Origin: Paramecium sonneborni
Lineage: Eukaryota > Ciliophora > Oligohymenophorea > Peniculida > Parameciidae
Direction: 5' to 3'
Assembly (NCBI GenBank): GCA_905182985.1
Contig: CAJJDN010000067.1
Span: 207,161-271,160 of the forward strand
Length of the DNA stretch: 64,000 nt
The translations under genes were made by a program, and so were the position numbers. Below the pieces are notes generated by a model. The model saw only the letters and a list, made by a program, of their open reading frames with translations. It did not search any database and had not been told where the DNA came from. Each line of letters opens with the position of its first letter. The first letter of the stretch is position 1. Positions 50,474 through 60,909 of the stretch are shown one piece after another.

Positions 50474-50766
50474 TTTTTATTGAAAATTAATAAATCAATC
50501 CTGTTTAATAATATAAGACAAGAATTTGGAAACTTTTAGTATTTGTTTCAAAAGGAAAATGATTACAATCTATTCTTATAAGAAAATTCAAGAGCAAAAC
50601 TTAACTATTCTTAATTTTCTCGAGATAAATAAATTTAAAAACCTACAATTTTCAAAAGATGTTATCTAAAGTAATATAAATTAAAAAATTTGATTTTAAA
50701 GGAACTTTAGCTAGATATTATTTTGGATTCGAATAAATTGATAAAAACATTCCTCTTTATGAAGTA
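50474..50766. repeat. Gap-flanking direct duplicate, left copy
   Basis: 293 bp repeated at 51524-51816 (offset 1050) across the N run. It includes the first 36 codons of the PX gene (50659-50766). Confidence 0.85.
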
Positions 50767-51523
50767 NNNNNNNNNNNNNNNNNNNNNNNNNNNNNNNNNN
50801 NNNNNNNNNNNNNNNNNNNNNNNNNNNNNNNNNNNNNNNNNNNNNNNNNNNNNNNNNNNNNNNNNNNNNNNNNNNNNNNNNNNNNNNNNNNNNNNNNNNN
50901 NNNNNNNNNNNNNNNNNNNNNNNNNNNNNNNNNNNNNNNNNNNNNNNNNNNNNNNNNNNNNNNNNNNNNNNNNNNNNNNNNNNNNNNNNNNNNNNNNNNN
51001 NNNNNNNNNNNNNNNNNNNNNNNNNNNNNNNNNNNNNNNNNNNNNNNNNNNNNNNNNNNNNNNNNNNNNNNNNNNNNNNNNNNNNNNNNNNNNNNNNNNN
51101 NNNNNNNNNNNNNNNNNNNNNNNNNNNNNNNNNNNNNNNNNNNNNNNNNNNNNNNNNNNNNNNNNNNNNNNNNNNNNNNNNNNNNNNNNNNNNNNNNNNN
51201 NNNNNNNNNNNNNNNNNNNNNNNNNNNNNNNNNNNNNNNNNNNNNNNNNNNNNNNNNNNNNNNNNNNNNNNNNNNNNNNNNNNNNNNNNNNNNNNNNNNN
51301 NNNNNNNNNNNNNNNNNNNNNNNNNNNNNNNNNNNNNNNNNNNNNNNNNNNNNNNNNNNNNNNNNNNNNNNNNNNNNNNNNNNNNNNNNNNNNNNNNNNN
51401 NNNNNNNNNNNNNNNNNNNNNNNNNNNNNNNNNNNNNNNNNNNNNNNNNNNNNNNNNNNNNNNNNNNNNNNNNNNNNNNNNNNNNNNNNNNNNNNNNNNN
51501 NNNNNNNNNNNNNNNNNNNNNNN
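50767..51523. other. Assembly gap (757 N)
   Basis: Run of N between two identical 293-bp sequences. Probably no missing DNA. Confidence 0.95.
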
Positions 51524-51816
51524 TTTTTATTGAAAATTAATAAATCAATCCTGTTTAATAATATAAGACAAGAATTTGGAAACTTTTAGTATTTGTTTCA
51601 AAAGGAAAATGATTACAATCTATTCTTATAAGAAAATTCAAGAGCAAAACTTAACTATTCTTAATTTTCTCGAGATAAATAAATTTAAAAACCTACAATT
51701 TTCAAAAGATGTTATCTAAAGTAATATAAATTAAAAAATTTGATTTTAAAGGAACTTTAGCTAGATATTATTTTGGATTCGAATAAATTGATAAAAACAT
51801 TCCTCTTTATGAAGTA
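51524..51816. repeat. Gap-flanking direct duplicate, right copy
   Basis: Partner of 50474-50766. This copy continues into the full PX gene. Confidence 0.85.
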
Positions 51817-52050
51817 AAGTTAACAGGAGGATCTGTTAATTGGATATTTTAGGATAGAAAGAGTTTGTTGTAATCTTTAGATAAAAAAATTTTTTAAAAT
51901 GGTAAAATGAATAATGTCAAGTTTCCAAATTCAAAAGTTTTTGGTAAACTTGAATAAGAATATGTTTTAAGAAGAGCAAAATTACTAAATATTTATTTAA
52001 AAGTACTTTATAACAAACTCTAATTAATTTTCATTAATAAATATAATTGA
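51709..52050 (+). CDS. PX-domain protein (sorting-nexin-like)
   Basis: A 113-residue protein that is nearly all PX domain, a phosphoinositide-binding module of endosomal proteins. MLSKVIQIKKFDFKGTLARY supplies the first strands and the RYYFGF element (usual R-x-S-x-F). NWIFQDRKSLLQSLDKKIF forms the helix after it. The Pro region is short (VKFPNSKVF), and EYVLRRAKLLNIYLKVLYNK matches the final R...L..YL..L helix. The basic residue before the Pro loop is not obvious, so lipid affinity may be low. No intron. Upstream sequence 50409-51708 may hold a further exon. The same N-terminus occurs, truncated, at 50659-50766. Confidence 0.65.
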
Positions 52051-52169
52051 ATAAAAAAAGAAATAGTTTAAAATTTTTTAATTTAATTAGTTGAAATTAA
52101 CATATATACAATTATATTTTTAATGAGATGCTTGAAATAAATTTAATTAAAAAATTTTAATATAAAAAA

Positions 52170-53556
52170 TCAAAACAATTTCTTTAAGTTTTTAAATTCT
52201 TACTGCAAAATCGAAGTAGAACTATGATCACTTTTTGTATTAGTAGTATTATTAGAATATCTATGACTTGCATGAGAACTAGTTTTTCTATGACATGAAG
52301 GTGTTGATAATCCATTTAATTCAGTTTATAGTTTAATAACTATTTTGATAGATTAAATTAATTCTCCATCTTGATCTTTTGTTTGATTTAATTATTTCAT
52401 TTTTTGATATAGAGCTTAGGGATGAATATTTTTATTTTTAATAATCATTAAAGTATCTTTTTCTAATTTTTATAAACCTTTTTGTATAATTGAAAAATAT
52501 TATGTAATTATTTATTCTGAAGTTTCATTATTATTATTATTACTATTGTTATTGGTATTATTAATAATTGATATATTATTATTAGTTAATTATTTATTTG
52601 GTACTCCAGTAGCACTTCTTTTATGTCGAGAGGGTTCAGTAATTTCTTTTTATATTTCTTTTTGAAAAAAATTTTCTTTGATTTCTTGAGTATGCTTTTT
52701 ATCATCTAAATAAAAAGGTTTATCTTTTTATTATTAAAATTGGAGAGTATTCTGAGGTTATTTTTTATTATCAGTATTTTAAAAGTTAATGTGAAATTAA
52801 GATGCAAGTGGAGTAGAATAAGGACTAGCATTAGGAGTATTATTATTAGGTTTTAAGAGATCTTTATTATTTAATGAAGTTTACTATTAAAGTTCTTATT
52901 ATTATTATTAATATTAGATTAAGGTTTTTTAGATCTAAGACTAGAATTAAGGTCCATAAGGTTGTTAATTTAGTTAAACTTTGGATCGATCTAATAATTC
53001 AAAATATATTTTTACTTTCTTCAAGAACAATAGCAGTGGTGTTGGATTATTTATGAATATGACCTACAGTGTTATTATTTTATTTAGGTTTTTCATTTAT
53101 TAATTTCATTGCATTATTAGTTTATGTTAATAATTCTGACATTTTTTATTGAGCAGTGTTTTGAATTTTGTTAGGAATTTCAAAATTAGAAAATCTTCTA
53201 CCATTTTATGAATCATTTTATAATTAACTCTATAGTTAAATGAGTATATACCTCATTTAAAATTTCTTTGTCCATTTCACTAGAGTCTGTAATGAGATTG
53301 AGTTCATTATTTTCCATTAATAGATTATTAATGTCATATGTATGAGTGATCCTACGACATAAAGGACATTAAATTCTAAACTTATTCTATATTTAACTAA
53401 AATACAAATTCAAATTTTCTCTTACCTTGTATTTTCTTGAATAGATATATTTTATGCACATTTAAAACAAAGTGTATGAGAGCAAATTAAGGAGATAGGT
53501 TTAATTGCTTACATTTTACACAATTAGCAATGTGAGATGGATGCTCTTTAATACAT
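52170..53556 (-). CDS. RING-finger protein, TRIM-like N-terminus, Gln/Asn-rich
   Basis: Probable E3 ubiquitin ligase. The start MYQRASISHCQLCKMQAIKP leads straight into a C3HC4 RING: CQLC, ICSHTLCFKCAQN, then CPLCRR after a 29-nt intron. A helical middle follows (NDSQNGRRFSNFEIPNKIQN, with EKPKQNNNTVGHIHKQ), then a long Gln/Asn-rich region (QKTLIQYQQQQQELQQQTSL; SIINNTNNNSNNNNETSE) and a C-terminal helix (YFSIIQKGLQKLEKDTLMII). It ends with a Ser/Thr-rich tail SCHRKTSSHASHRYSNNTT. The other introns are about 22 and 25 nt. The start is 39 bp after the stop of PRP19. Confidence 0.82.
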
Positions 53557-53594
53557 ATTTAATTAACTGATTATTTATATAATTAAAAAACTGC

Positions 53595-55182
53595 TCAGTT
53601 ACCATAGATATTTACTAATTTATCAAGACTGCAACTATAGATGTTCTTGCTGAATTATGCAAATCTTAAAATTAATAACAAAACAAATACTTAATTCCAG
53701 TAACAAGATCTCTATGACTTTCAATTCTACAGAATTCTTATTTTTTTTTAACATCAAAAAAATGAATAGTTTTGTTTGAACCAAATGTTAGAAATTATCC
53801 TGATGGATCATATGATAACCCACCTAAAATAAATATTAATAATAACCAATCTTTTAGCCTTAATAAATTTTAGAGAATTAACCAGGACGTCTTAAATCCC
53901 ATTCATTAACTTCAGAATTACTACTTGAAGCTAAAGTAGCTCCACTCTCAGAAAATGTTAGATTAGTAACAGCTCCCTAATAATATTATTATATATAATT
54001 AATACATCTTATCCTTCTAATTATGCCAACATCTACCCTTTTACAATACTCCAAACTTTAATTTAAGAATCTGCTTGCCCTATAGCTAATAACAATCCAT
54101 CTGGATGAACAGATACTGAAGTAAATTAACATTAGCCTTCAAAATCAGTTACTCTACTTAATTACTATCCATTTTTTAAATTATAATATGCCAATATTCC
54201 ATTATTAGTTACTATTATGGCAATATGTGCTACTGGATGAATAGCTATTCCTGTTACACTTTAACCAATATTTATCGTCTGAGTTACTTAGCCTTCCTGT
54301 GTTTAAGTGTTAAATTAATAAATTTTAAGGTTTCCATCTTATGAAGAAGAAATGAATCTAAGATGTTCATCATAATTAAAGAAATTCACTGATGTAATAG
54401 TTTATGTGTGTTCTTACACTTAATAAACTAATTTATCATGTGAATACAAAAAGACTTAACCTGCTAATCCACCAACTAATAAATAATCACCTTATGTATC
54501 CAAGGCAGTACCTCCTTAATTTGATTAGTACTATTATTTTACATCATAGTTTGAAAGTACCTAGATAATGAAGATTTATATACTTCAGATCCTGGAAATT
54601 AATCAAAATATGATTATTATTTCCTCTAAAGTTTTCTTTAATTTGTTAATTTAAGTGCATTTTCTTCTATTTCAGTTAAATAATCTGAGGAAAACTTCTC
54701 TGGAACATTATTTTGTTCAACATCAATTTTATGATTTAATTTGTGTTATAATTATACCAATTCTATTCTAGCTTAATCTCTCTCTTTAATCAATTTAGCT
54801 ATTACTCGACATGCAGCATCATGCTAATATAATGCATGTGTTAATTCATGTCTCACTTATTCTAAATGCTATTTTAATTGAAATTATTCCAATAATAATG
54901 CATCCCATTCATTTTATAATAATGATAACAAAGATGGTATTGATGTTGCTGTTACTGGTCTTGGTTTCTATACTTTTGATACTTTCACCTATAATTTATC
55001 ATGTTTTTGTATACTTCAATTAAATCTTCTAAATTTAAAGGTCTTCCTGTTATTGGACATGTACCTGTACTTTCAATATGCTTTTCTATTAATCTTCTCT
55101 CATAAATATGTCCACTCACTTTTGATATAACTGGAGTCTCTATCAATTCTCCAGACAAAGCACAAGTTTACCACGATTACAT
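53595..55182 (-). CDS. PRP19: PRP19, U-box and WD40 splicing factor
   Basis: Core of the spliceosome-activating NineTeen complex and a U-box E3 ligase. MQSWQTCALSGELIETPVIS is followed by the U-box with GHIYERRLIEKHIESTGTCP and ITGRPL. A coiled-coil tetramerisation region contains RHELTHALYQHDAACRVIAK, nearly identical across eukaryotes. Seven WD40-like blades follow, for example LDTQGDYLLVGGLAGQVFLY, HTQTITSVNFFNYDEHLRF and VSVHPDGLLLAIGQADSQIK, ending NIYSCSLDKLVNIYGN. Introns include GTATACAAAAACATG..TATAG after the U-box and a 26-nt one near the end. It is divergent from MCTS1, with 37 bp between the start codons. Usual length for the family. Confidence 0.93.
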
Positions 55183-55219
55183 ATAATGATATTTATTTAT
55201 TTGAATATTTAATTAAATT

Positions 55220-55784
55220 ATGTTCAAGAAACTAGAAGATCTTTCTAAACCAACTTTGCTTTCTAAAACTGGGGTTAAGGAATTGAAATAATCATTCAAT
55301 ACTTAATACCCTTTTTTCAAAGAAATTGAAGATGAAGTTTTTCCTAAAAAAGCTAACATCTAATCATTTAAATTAAGAAGTGAATACAAAGTTGAAATCG
55401 TCTAAGTTGATAAAGATTATATCTGCTTTACTAAAGAGGATTTAGTAATTCCACATTTGAAATTAGTCCACAAATTTCCAGATCTTCTCATCAAATAATA
55501 AGTTGATACAGGAGCTATAAAACATATTTTAAGTGGTTCTGATGTCTTAGCTCCTGGACTCATTTCTTAAGGAAGCACTCTTAATCCTGTAAATCGCATT
55601 ACTAAATATATTTTAGGCTGAAAAAGGGTAGGTTGTAGCTATCTATGGTGAAGGCAAAGAAAATGCTATGGGAATAGGCATTATGAATGCAAGTTCTGAA
55701 CAAATTAAAGAAGACCCTAAAGGTCATGCAATTTAATTGTTACATCATCTTGGTGATTCCTTATGGTAATTAAGTTTTAAGTGA
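55220..55784 (+). CDS. MCTS1: MCTS1/Tma20 translation re-initiation factor
   Basis: Partner of DENR in ribosome recycling and re-initiation. MFKKLEDLSKPTLLSKTGVK matches the N-terminus. FPKKANIQSFKLRSEYKVEI and the PUA-domain stretches HLKLVHKFPDLLIKQQVDTG, AIKHILSGSDVLAPGLISQG and ENAMGIGIMNASSEQI are clear, followed by the C-terminal GDSLWQLSFK. One 28-nt intron (55589-55616) lies between STLNP and AEKGQVVAIYGEG. Length is about 178 residues, as in animals. It shares a 37-bp divergent start region with PRP19 and converges with eL31. Confidence 0.93.
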
Positions 55785-55824
55785 ATTGATTATTTGTCTA
55801 TCTATATATTGTACATTAAATATA

Positions 55825-56204
55825 TCATTATTTTGTAATTTCTGTCTTAAGGTTATCAAAGGAATCAACTGGAACATATTAAGCAAGTGTATAGTACTTA
55901 CCTTTTCCATCATCTTCCTCCTTCTTCTTTCTTTATAACCTTACTCTTATTCTTCTAGGCAAATTACGAATTCCTCTTGCCCAAACTGCTTCATTCAATT
56001 ATGGATCAATTCTCACATCATCAGTTAACATATTTTTTTAAGCTAAATAACAAATTAATAAATACCAAATCTGACTATGTGACTGACTGCTCTAGGTGCC
56101 TTTCTTTTAAATGTTTCTTTATGAACTGCCTTATGGAGATTTATAGTGTAATCTCTGCTAACTTCACCCAATGGATTAGGCTTTCCTTTTTCTTTCTTTC
56201 CCAT
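55825..56204 (-). CDS. 60S ribosomal protein eL31
   Basis: Large-subunit protein near the exit tunnel. MGKKEKGKPNPLGEVSRDYT, INLHKAVHKETFKRKAPRAV and VRIDPQLNEAVWARGIRNLP with RRIRVRLQRKK match the family throughout. It ends YVPVDSFDNLKTEITKQ and TGA. One 23-nt intron (56043-56065) interrupts the IVRFA region. Length is about 118 residues, normal. Its stop lies 40 bp from the MCTS1 stop. Confidence 0.95.
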
Positions 56205-56245
56205 AAATTAAAAATTTTTTAAAATATTTTTTAAAAGTAATTCGA

Positions 56246-56371
56246 TCACACTATAAACTTATGCTTGGTACCATTTGCTTTAAAATGTCCTATTCTTGTA
56301 TTAAAAAAACTTCGCATGGCCATGGTACTCTCCATCCACATCGATTGAGATGCTCTGTTATGAGTAACCAT
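56246..56371 (-). CDS. Small conserved-looking ORF of unknown function
   Basis: A 41-residue frame from MVTHNRASQSMWMESTMAMR to GTKHKFIV and TGA, with distinctly higher GC and more varied codons than the surroundings. It lies in the 200 bp between eL31 and the next gene. The C-terminal RIGHFKANGTKHKF looks basic and ribosomal-like, but I cannot assign it. It could also be a conserved upstream element of eL31. Confidence 0.35.
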   Translation of the reverse strand: MVTHNRASQSMWMESTMAMRSFFNTRIGHFKANGTKHKFIV

Positions 56372-56405
56372 CAATTAATCACATTATGATTTATTATATC
56401 GTTCC

Positions 56406-57474
56406 TCACTCTCGTTATTATTAACCTTCAATATTTTTAGACAAATTTATTATTACTTTTTTCAAGATAGATTGTAAATACAAGTTCTTTCTCTTCAATT
56501 ACAAAATTGTATTTAATTAAGTACTTGAATAAGCTTTTTGGGGCATTGCAGGTTATTATGGAAGAGCATTTAATCTTAATTTTAATTTAGACACTGTTAA
56601 AACTTAAGGAGGAGGCAGAGGTTACTTAAATTGTTTTTTTACATATAATTTCCCTAAAGAATTTGAACTTACACTGCCTTATTCTTAGTGTACAGAATTT
56701 ATAGGAGTTCGAGTTTTTGGAGTTTTAGTTATTTTTTTTGGAGATGGTTTTCTTTCAGAAGACAAAGTTTTCATTTGACAATGTTCTTCTGCTATGATTG
56801 AATTATTTTTAGGCTTCAATATTCCTTACGATTCAAATGATGTGTCAATATCCCAACCTTTTATTGTTTCTAACTTTTATTACATATAATTTTTATATCA
56901 AAAATAATACTATAAACATCCTCTAATATTTGACATTAGCGATCTCAATATAAAGAAGTTTTAAAACAATTTCAATTTTTTTGGTATTTAAGTATAGATA
57001 GTGTATTAGGATCACGTGTAGCTAAAAATAATTTCTTAATATATTTCAGCACGATTTCTACATTTCCAATTTTTTTAGACTATAGCACATCTTGAATTAA
57101 TTCAAAGCTTGAAAAATATTCTGAACATATCTTTCTAGCTTCTTCATTTTAAAACAAAGTTTTGAAATCCTTACGGATGTAGTTTTTTTTTTAGATACCT
57201 TTTAGAATAAATTTTTTTATAGAAGAATTATTTTCAGATGATTTTGGATGATTTTTTTCTATAAAAAATAATTTAATTCATTACTTAAATAATTTTTAAG
57301 CAACACTCCTATGTTTTTGGGAATATTTTTGGTTTCATTTTATACTTTAGGATCTAATTCCTCTATTTAATCCGATTTTGAGTTAGTTTAATTGAATTAA
57401 CTTTTGCTATTATGAAATATTTCAAAGAAATCAATATTTGAATTGTTTAAAGAACAGTTAGAATCAAAGTTCAT
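56406..57474 (-). CDS. Hypothetical protein with basic Pro/Lys-rich C-terminus
   Basis: Not recognised. The start MNFDSNCSLNNSNIDFFEIF is supported by an intron of 26 nt after KNYL. The middle is helical (KDFKTLFQNEEARKICSEYF, SSFELIQDVLQSKKIGNVEI, VLKYIKKLFLATRDPNTL) and could be HEAT-like. The C-terminus is Ser/Pro/Lys-rich (SERKPSPKKITKTPKTRTPI, QFKQPLPPPQVLTVSKLKLR) with several S/T-P sites, resembling a microtubule- or chromatin-associated tail. Two in-frame TGA lie between RDPNTLSILKYQKN and QILEDVYSIIFDIK. They would need a 72-nt intron, abnormally long here, or mean the gene is damaged. A truncated duplicate is at 57666-58665. Confidence 0.5.
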
Positions 57475-57664
57475 TAATCTTTAATAAAAATATTTTTCAA
57501 AAACATTGTAAAATATTAAGATTTAAAATTATTGTAAATTAAATTCTATAAGTTTTCTAATATAAATCTGTATAATTTTTTTAGAATATAACTAATATGA
57601 AATAGATTTTGTTTAAGATTTTTTCAATTTCAATTAGACTGAAGCTAATTTTGAAAAAAAAATT
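56475..57664. repeat. 1190-bp direct duplicate, left copy
   Basis: Repeated at 57666-58855 (offset 1191) with a single N at 57665. Covers nearly the whole hypothetical gene 56406-57474. Confidence 0.85.
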
Positions 57665-57665
57665 N

Positions 57666-58665
57666 TAAATACAAGTTCTTTCTCTTCAATTACAAAATTG
57701 TATTTAATTAAGTACTTGAATAAGCTTTTTGGGGCATTGCAGGTTATTATGGAAGAGCATTTAATCTTAATTTTAATTTAGACACTGTTAAAACTTAAGG
57801 AGGAGGCAGAGGTTACTTAAATTGTTTTTTTACATATAATTTCCCTAAAGAATTTGAACTTACACTGCCTTATTCTTAGTGTACAGAATTTATAGGAGTT
57901 CGAGTTTTTGGAGTTTTAGTTATTTTTTTTGGAGATGGTTTTCTTTCAGAAGACAAAGTTTTCATTTGACAATGTTCTTCTGCTATGATTGAATTATTTT
58001 TAGGCTTCAATATTCCTTACGATTCAAATGATGTGTCAATATCCCAACCTTTTATTGTTTCTAACTTTTATTACATATAATTTTTATATCAAAAATAATA
58101 CTATAAACATCCTCTAATATTTGACATTAGCGATCTCAATATAAAGAAGTTTTAAAACAATTTCAATTTTTTTGGTATTTAAGTATAGATAGTGTATTAG
58201 GATCACGTGTAGCTAAAAATAATTTCTTAATATATTTCAGCACGATTTCTACATTTCCAATTTTTTTAGACTATAGCACATCTTGAATTAATTCAAAGCT
58301 TGAAAAATATTCTGAACATATCTTTCTAGCTTCTTCATTTTAAAACAAAGTTTTGAAATCCTTACGGATGTAGTTTTTTTTTTAGATACCTTTTAGAATA
58401 AATTTTTTTATAGAAGAATTATTTTCAGATGATTTTGGATGATTTTTTTCTATAAAAAATAATTTAATTCATTACTTAAATAATTTTTAAGCAACACTCC
58501 TATGTTTTTGGGAATATTTTTGGTTTCATTTTATACTTTAGGATCTAATTCCTCTATTTAATCCGATTTTGAGTTAGTTTAATTGAATTAACTTTTGCTA
58601 TTATGAAATATTTCAAAGAAATCAATATTTGAATTGTTTAAAGAACAGTTAGAATCAAAGTTCAT
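57666..58665 (-). CDS. Truncated duplicate of the hypothetical gene at 56406
   Basis: Same sequence as 56475-57474 but lacks the last 69 bases of the coding region because it begins at the N. Treat as an assembly duplicate. Confidence 0.75.
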
Positions 58666-58855
58666 TAATCTTTAATAAAAATATTTTTCAAAAACATTGT
58701 AAAATATTAAGATTTAAAATTATTGTAAATTAAATTCTATAAGTTTTCTAATATAAATCTGTATAATTTTTTTAGAATATAACTAATATGAAATAGATTT
58801 TGTTTAAGATTTTTTCAATTTCAATTAGACTGAAGCTAATTTTGAAAAAAAAATT
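57666..58855. repeat. 1190-bp direct duplicate, right copy
   Basis: Partner of 56475-57664. Probably an unmerged overlap. Confidence 0.85.
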
Positions 58856-59465
58856 ATTTTGATTTTGTTATTTCTAATAATTGTTGTAAAAAGTAAGAAA
58901 TGCATATAGCCCCATGATTCAAATGAATTTCTCATAAATTTATGAAATAGAAAGTGAATAAAATTATGATAATTTAATACAAAATTATTCTGTTAAGATT
59001 ATCAAGTTTTATTCTTATGATACTTTTTCAGGTATACTTATAAAAGCTCTAGATGGTTATTTAAGAGATCAAAGTAATATAAAGTATAAAATTTGGTCAA
59101 AATATTAACTTTTTATTTTAGTAGTATCAAACTGATTTGATGGTATCCATTTTATTGATAATTTTAAAAATTTAAACATAATAATTGAATAAATTATTTT
59201 ATAAATATATATTGATGATGTACATAATGATACCAAAAACTTAAATGATTTAAAAGTTATGTAGATTTTAATTCGGAATACTGCTTTTTTAGTATTTTAA
59301 TAATAAAGAACATTTTTTTAGATATAAAATCTCAAATCTATTAAAAATTATAAGAATATTCATAATTTAAAATTAAAAAATCAACAATAAAGGGGATTAA
59401 ACTAATTTCACATGTTTGTCATAACGGAGTTTAATTTTTTTAGTTAGCTTCAATAAAAATTTGTG
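58856..59465. other. AT-rich intergenic stretch
   Basis: No supported frame or RNA gene. Confidence 0.5.
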
Positions 59466-59825
59466 TCAACTTATATTAGTTGTAACAAATATTTTAAACT
59501 CAGTCATTATCTTATCTTATTGTTTAAGAATCGCTTCTTTCTTTTTTTCAATAATAATCTAAGCTAAACTCTTCTCATAAGCTTCCATATGAAGCTCATA
59601 TCTCAATAAATTTATAAAATTTGAATTTTTTTTCCATATTTCTTTGTCTTAATTATTGCTTTTAATTTAATGATATTGCCTCTTTTAAACAACTCTCTTA
59701 AGTTTTATTAAAATATTGAAAAATGCCTCTAAAATCTGAGGAAATTATATTAATATATCTTAATTAAAAATTTGTATTTATTTTTTTCTCGTTTTAAAAG
59801 GATTTCTTTAAAACAACATAGACAT
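59466..59825 (-). CDS. Hypothetical helical protein
   Basis: Not recognised. An intron-free frame of 119 residues runs from MSMLFQRNPFKTRKKQIQIF through FPQILEAFFNILIKLKRVVQ and ELHMEAYEKSLAQIIIEKKK to FKIFVTTNIS and TGA. It is Lys/Gln/Glu-rich and probably a coiled coil. Eight or more TAA/TAG codons in frame mean it would be missed with the standard code. It is divergent from the next gene with 127 bp between the starts. Confidence 0.5.
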
Positions 59826-59952
59826 CAAACTTCAGTTGGTATTTGATATATATGAGTTCAATTTGATAATTAGCAATTAAAAATAATGGGTTGATTTGGC
59901 AGTATAATGAATTTAGTGCAATTGAATTGTTAATAATAAAAGATATTAATTT

Positions 59953-60725
59953 ATGGTTTACAAAATCAGAAATAAGTCATTTTTTTGGACAAGAGCTGGT
60001 TGGAAAAATAATTGGCATCCTAAAAATTTCAATGCTCCTCGTCCATCAAGTTCCGAATTTACTATTGGTATTAGATGTCGTTATGATCACAATTCATTTT
60101 TGAGAGGTTAGAAATATAATATCTATAAAATAGCTTATCATTCATACAGAAAGATCTCAAGACATTGCAAATAATATTTCTTTGGTAACAAAGAGTTGGA
60201 AGAATTATTTTAGATGGGTTTGAGAACATTTTTCATTGTACCTCACATTGCTGAATGTCAAGTCACTTAAATAAAACATGGTGGTGAAAGAAGAATGGTA
60301 GATTAGATTGATAGAGATTTTGAATTAGTATCATACAATTCACATCCTTATTAATTGTTCACCTATACAGTTTGGAATTAATATTTGGCAAATTAGTAAG
60401 AAGCTTATGAATAAAGAAAGAATGGAGGTAAAGCAATTGAAGATCAAGTTATTGATCACATTAGGTATAAATATTAATTAAAGTTAAGTGAATTGGTGAA
60501 GGAAGAAAAATAGAAGTTGGGACCAGGAAAATAATTGAGCATTGAAAGAACTGCAGAAGTTGTTATGAATGTTATGAGATAATTGCGAGCTGCTTAATAA
60601 AGACCTAATCTTAATAATAGGTAATTAAATTAATATACTCTAGACGTGCAGATGGAGAATTTGATGATTTCTTAGAATAAAGAAGACCATTCACAGCTCC
60701 AAACAATTAATCAGCTACTCATTGA
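59953..60725 (+). CDS. Hypothetical basic protein, possibly mitochondrial or axonemal
   Basis: Not recognised. The start MVYKIRNKSFFWTRAGWKNN gives an aromatic, basic N-terminus with HPKNFNAPRPSSSEFTIGIR. A compact middle follows (YHSYRKISRHCKQYFFGNKE, GLRTFFIVPHIAECQVTQIK), then a helical C-terminus (RKNGGKAIEDQVIDHIRYKY, LSIERTAEVVMNVMRQLRAA) and an acidic/aromatic tail ending RRPFTAPNNQSATH. Introns at 60107-60133 and 60621-60643 (27 and 23 nt). Codon use is clean and conserved-looking, so it is probably widespread in ciliates. Confidence 0.7.
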
Positions 60726-60909
60726 GCTGCAATACATTCAAATATAATATAATAGCTATTAAATTAAGTATTATTTTCTATGAATCCTTAACGATTCAAT
60801 ATTATTTTTTAATAAACTTCCAGTTATATACCTTTTAAAAGGCATTATAACAACTAATTATCATTTATTGTATATCTATGAATTAATTTTTTTTAAAATA
60901 AATTTATAT

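Noticed and set aside
54811..55023. Plus-strand frame MQHHANIMHVLIHVSL..
   Set aside because: Antisense of the PRP19 coiled coil, which is strongly conserved in the minus frame.
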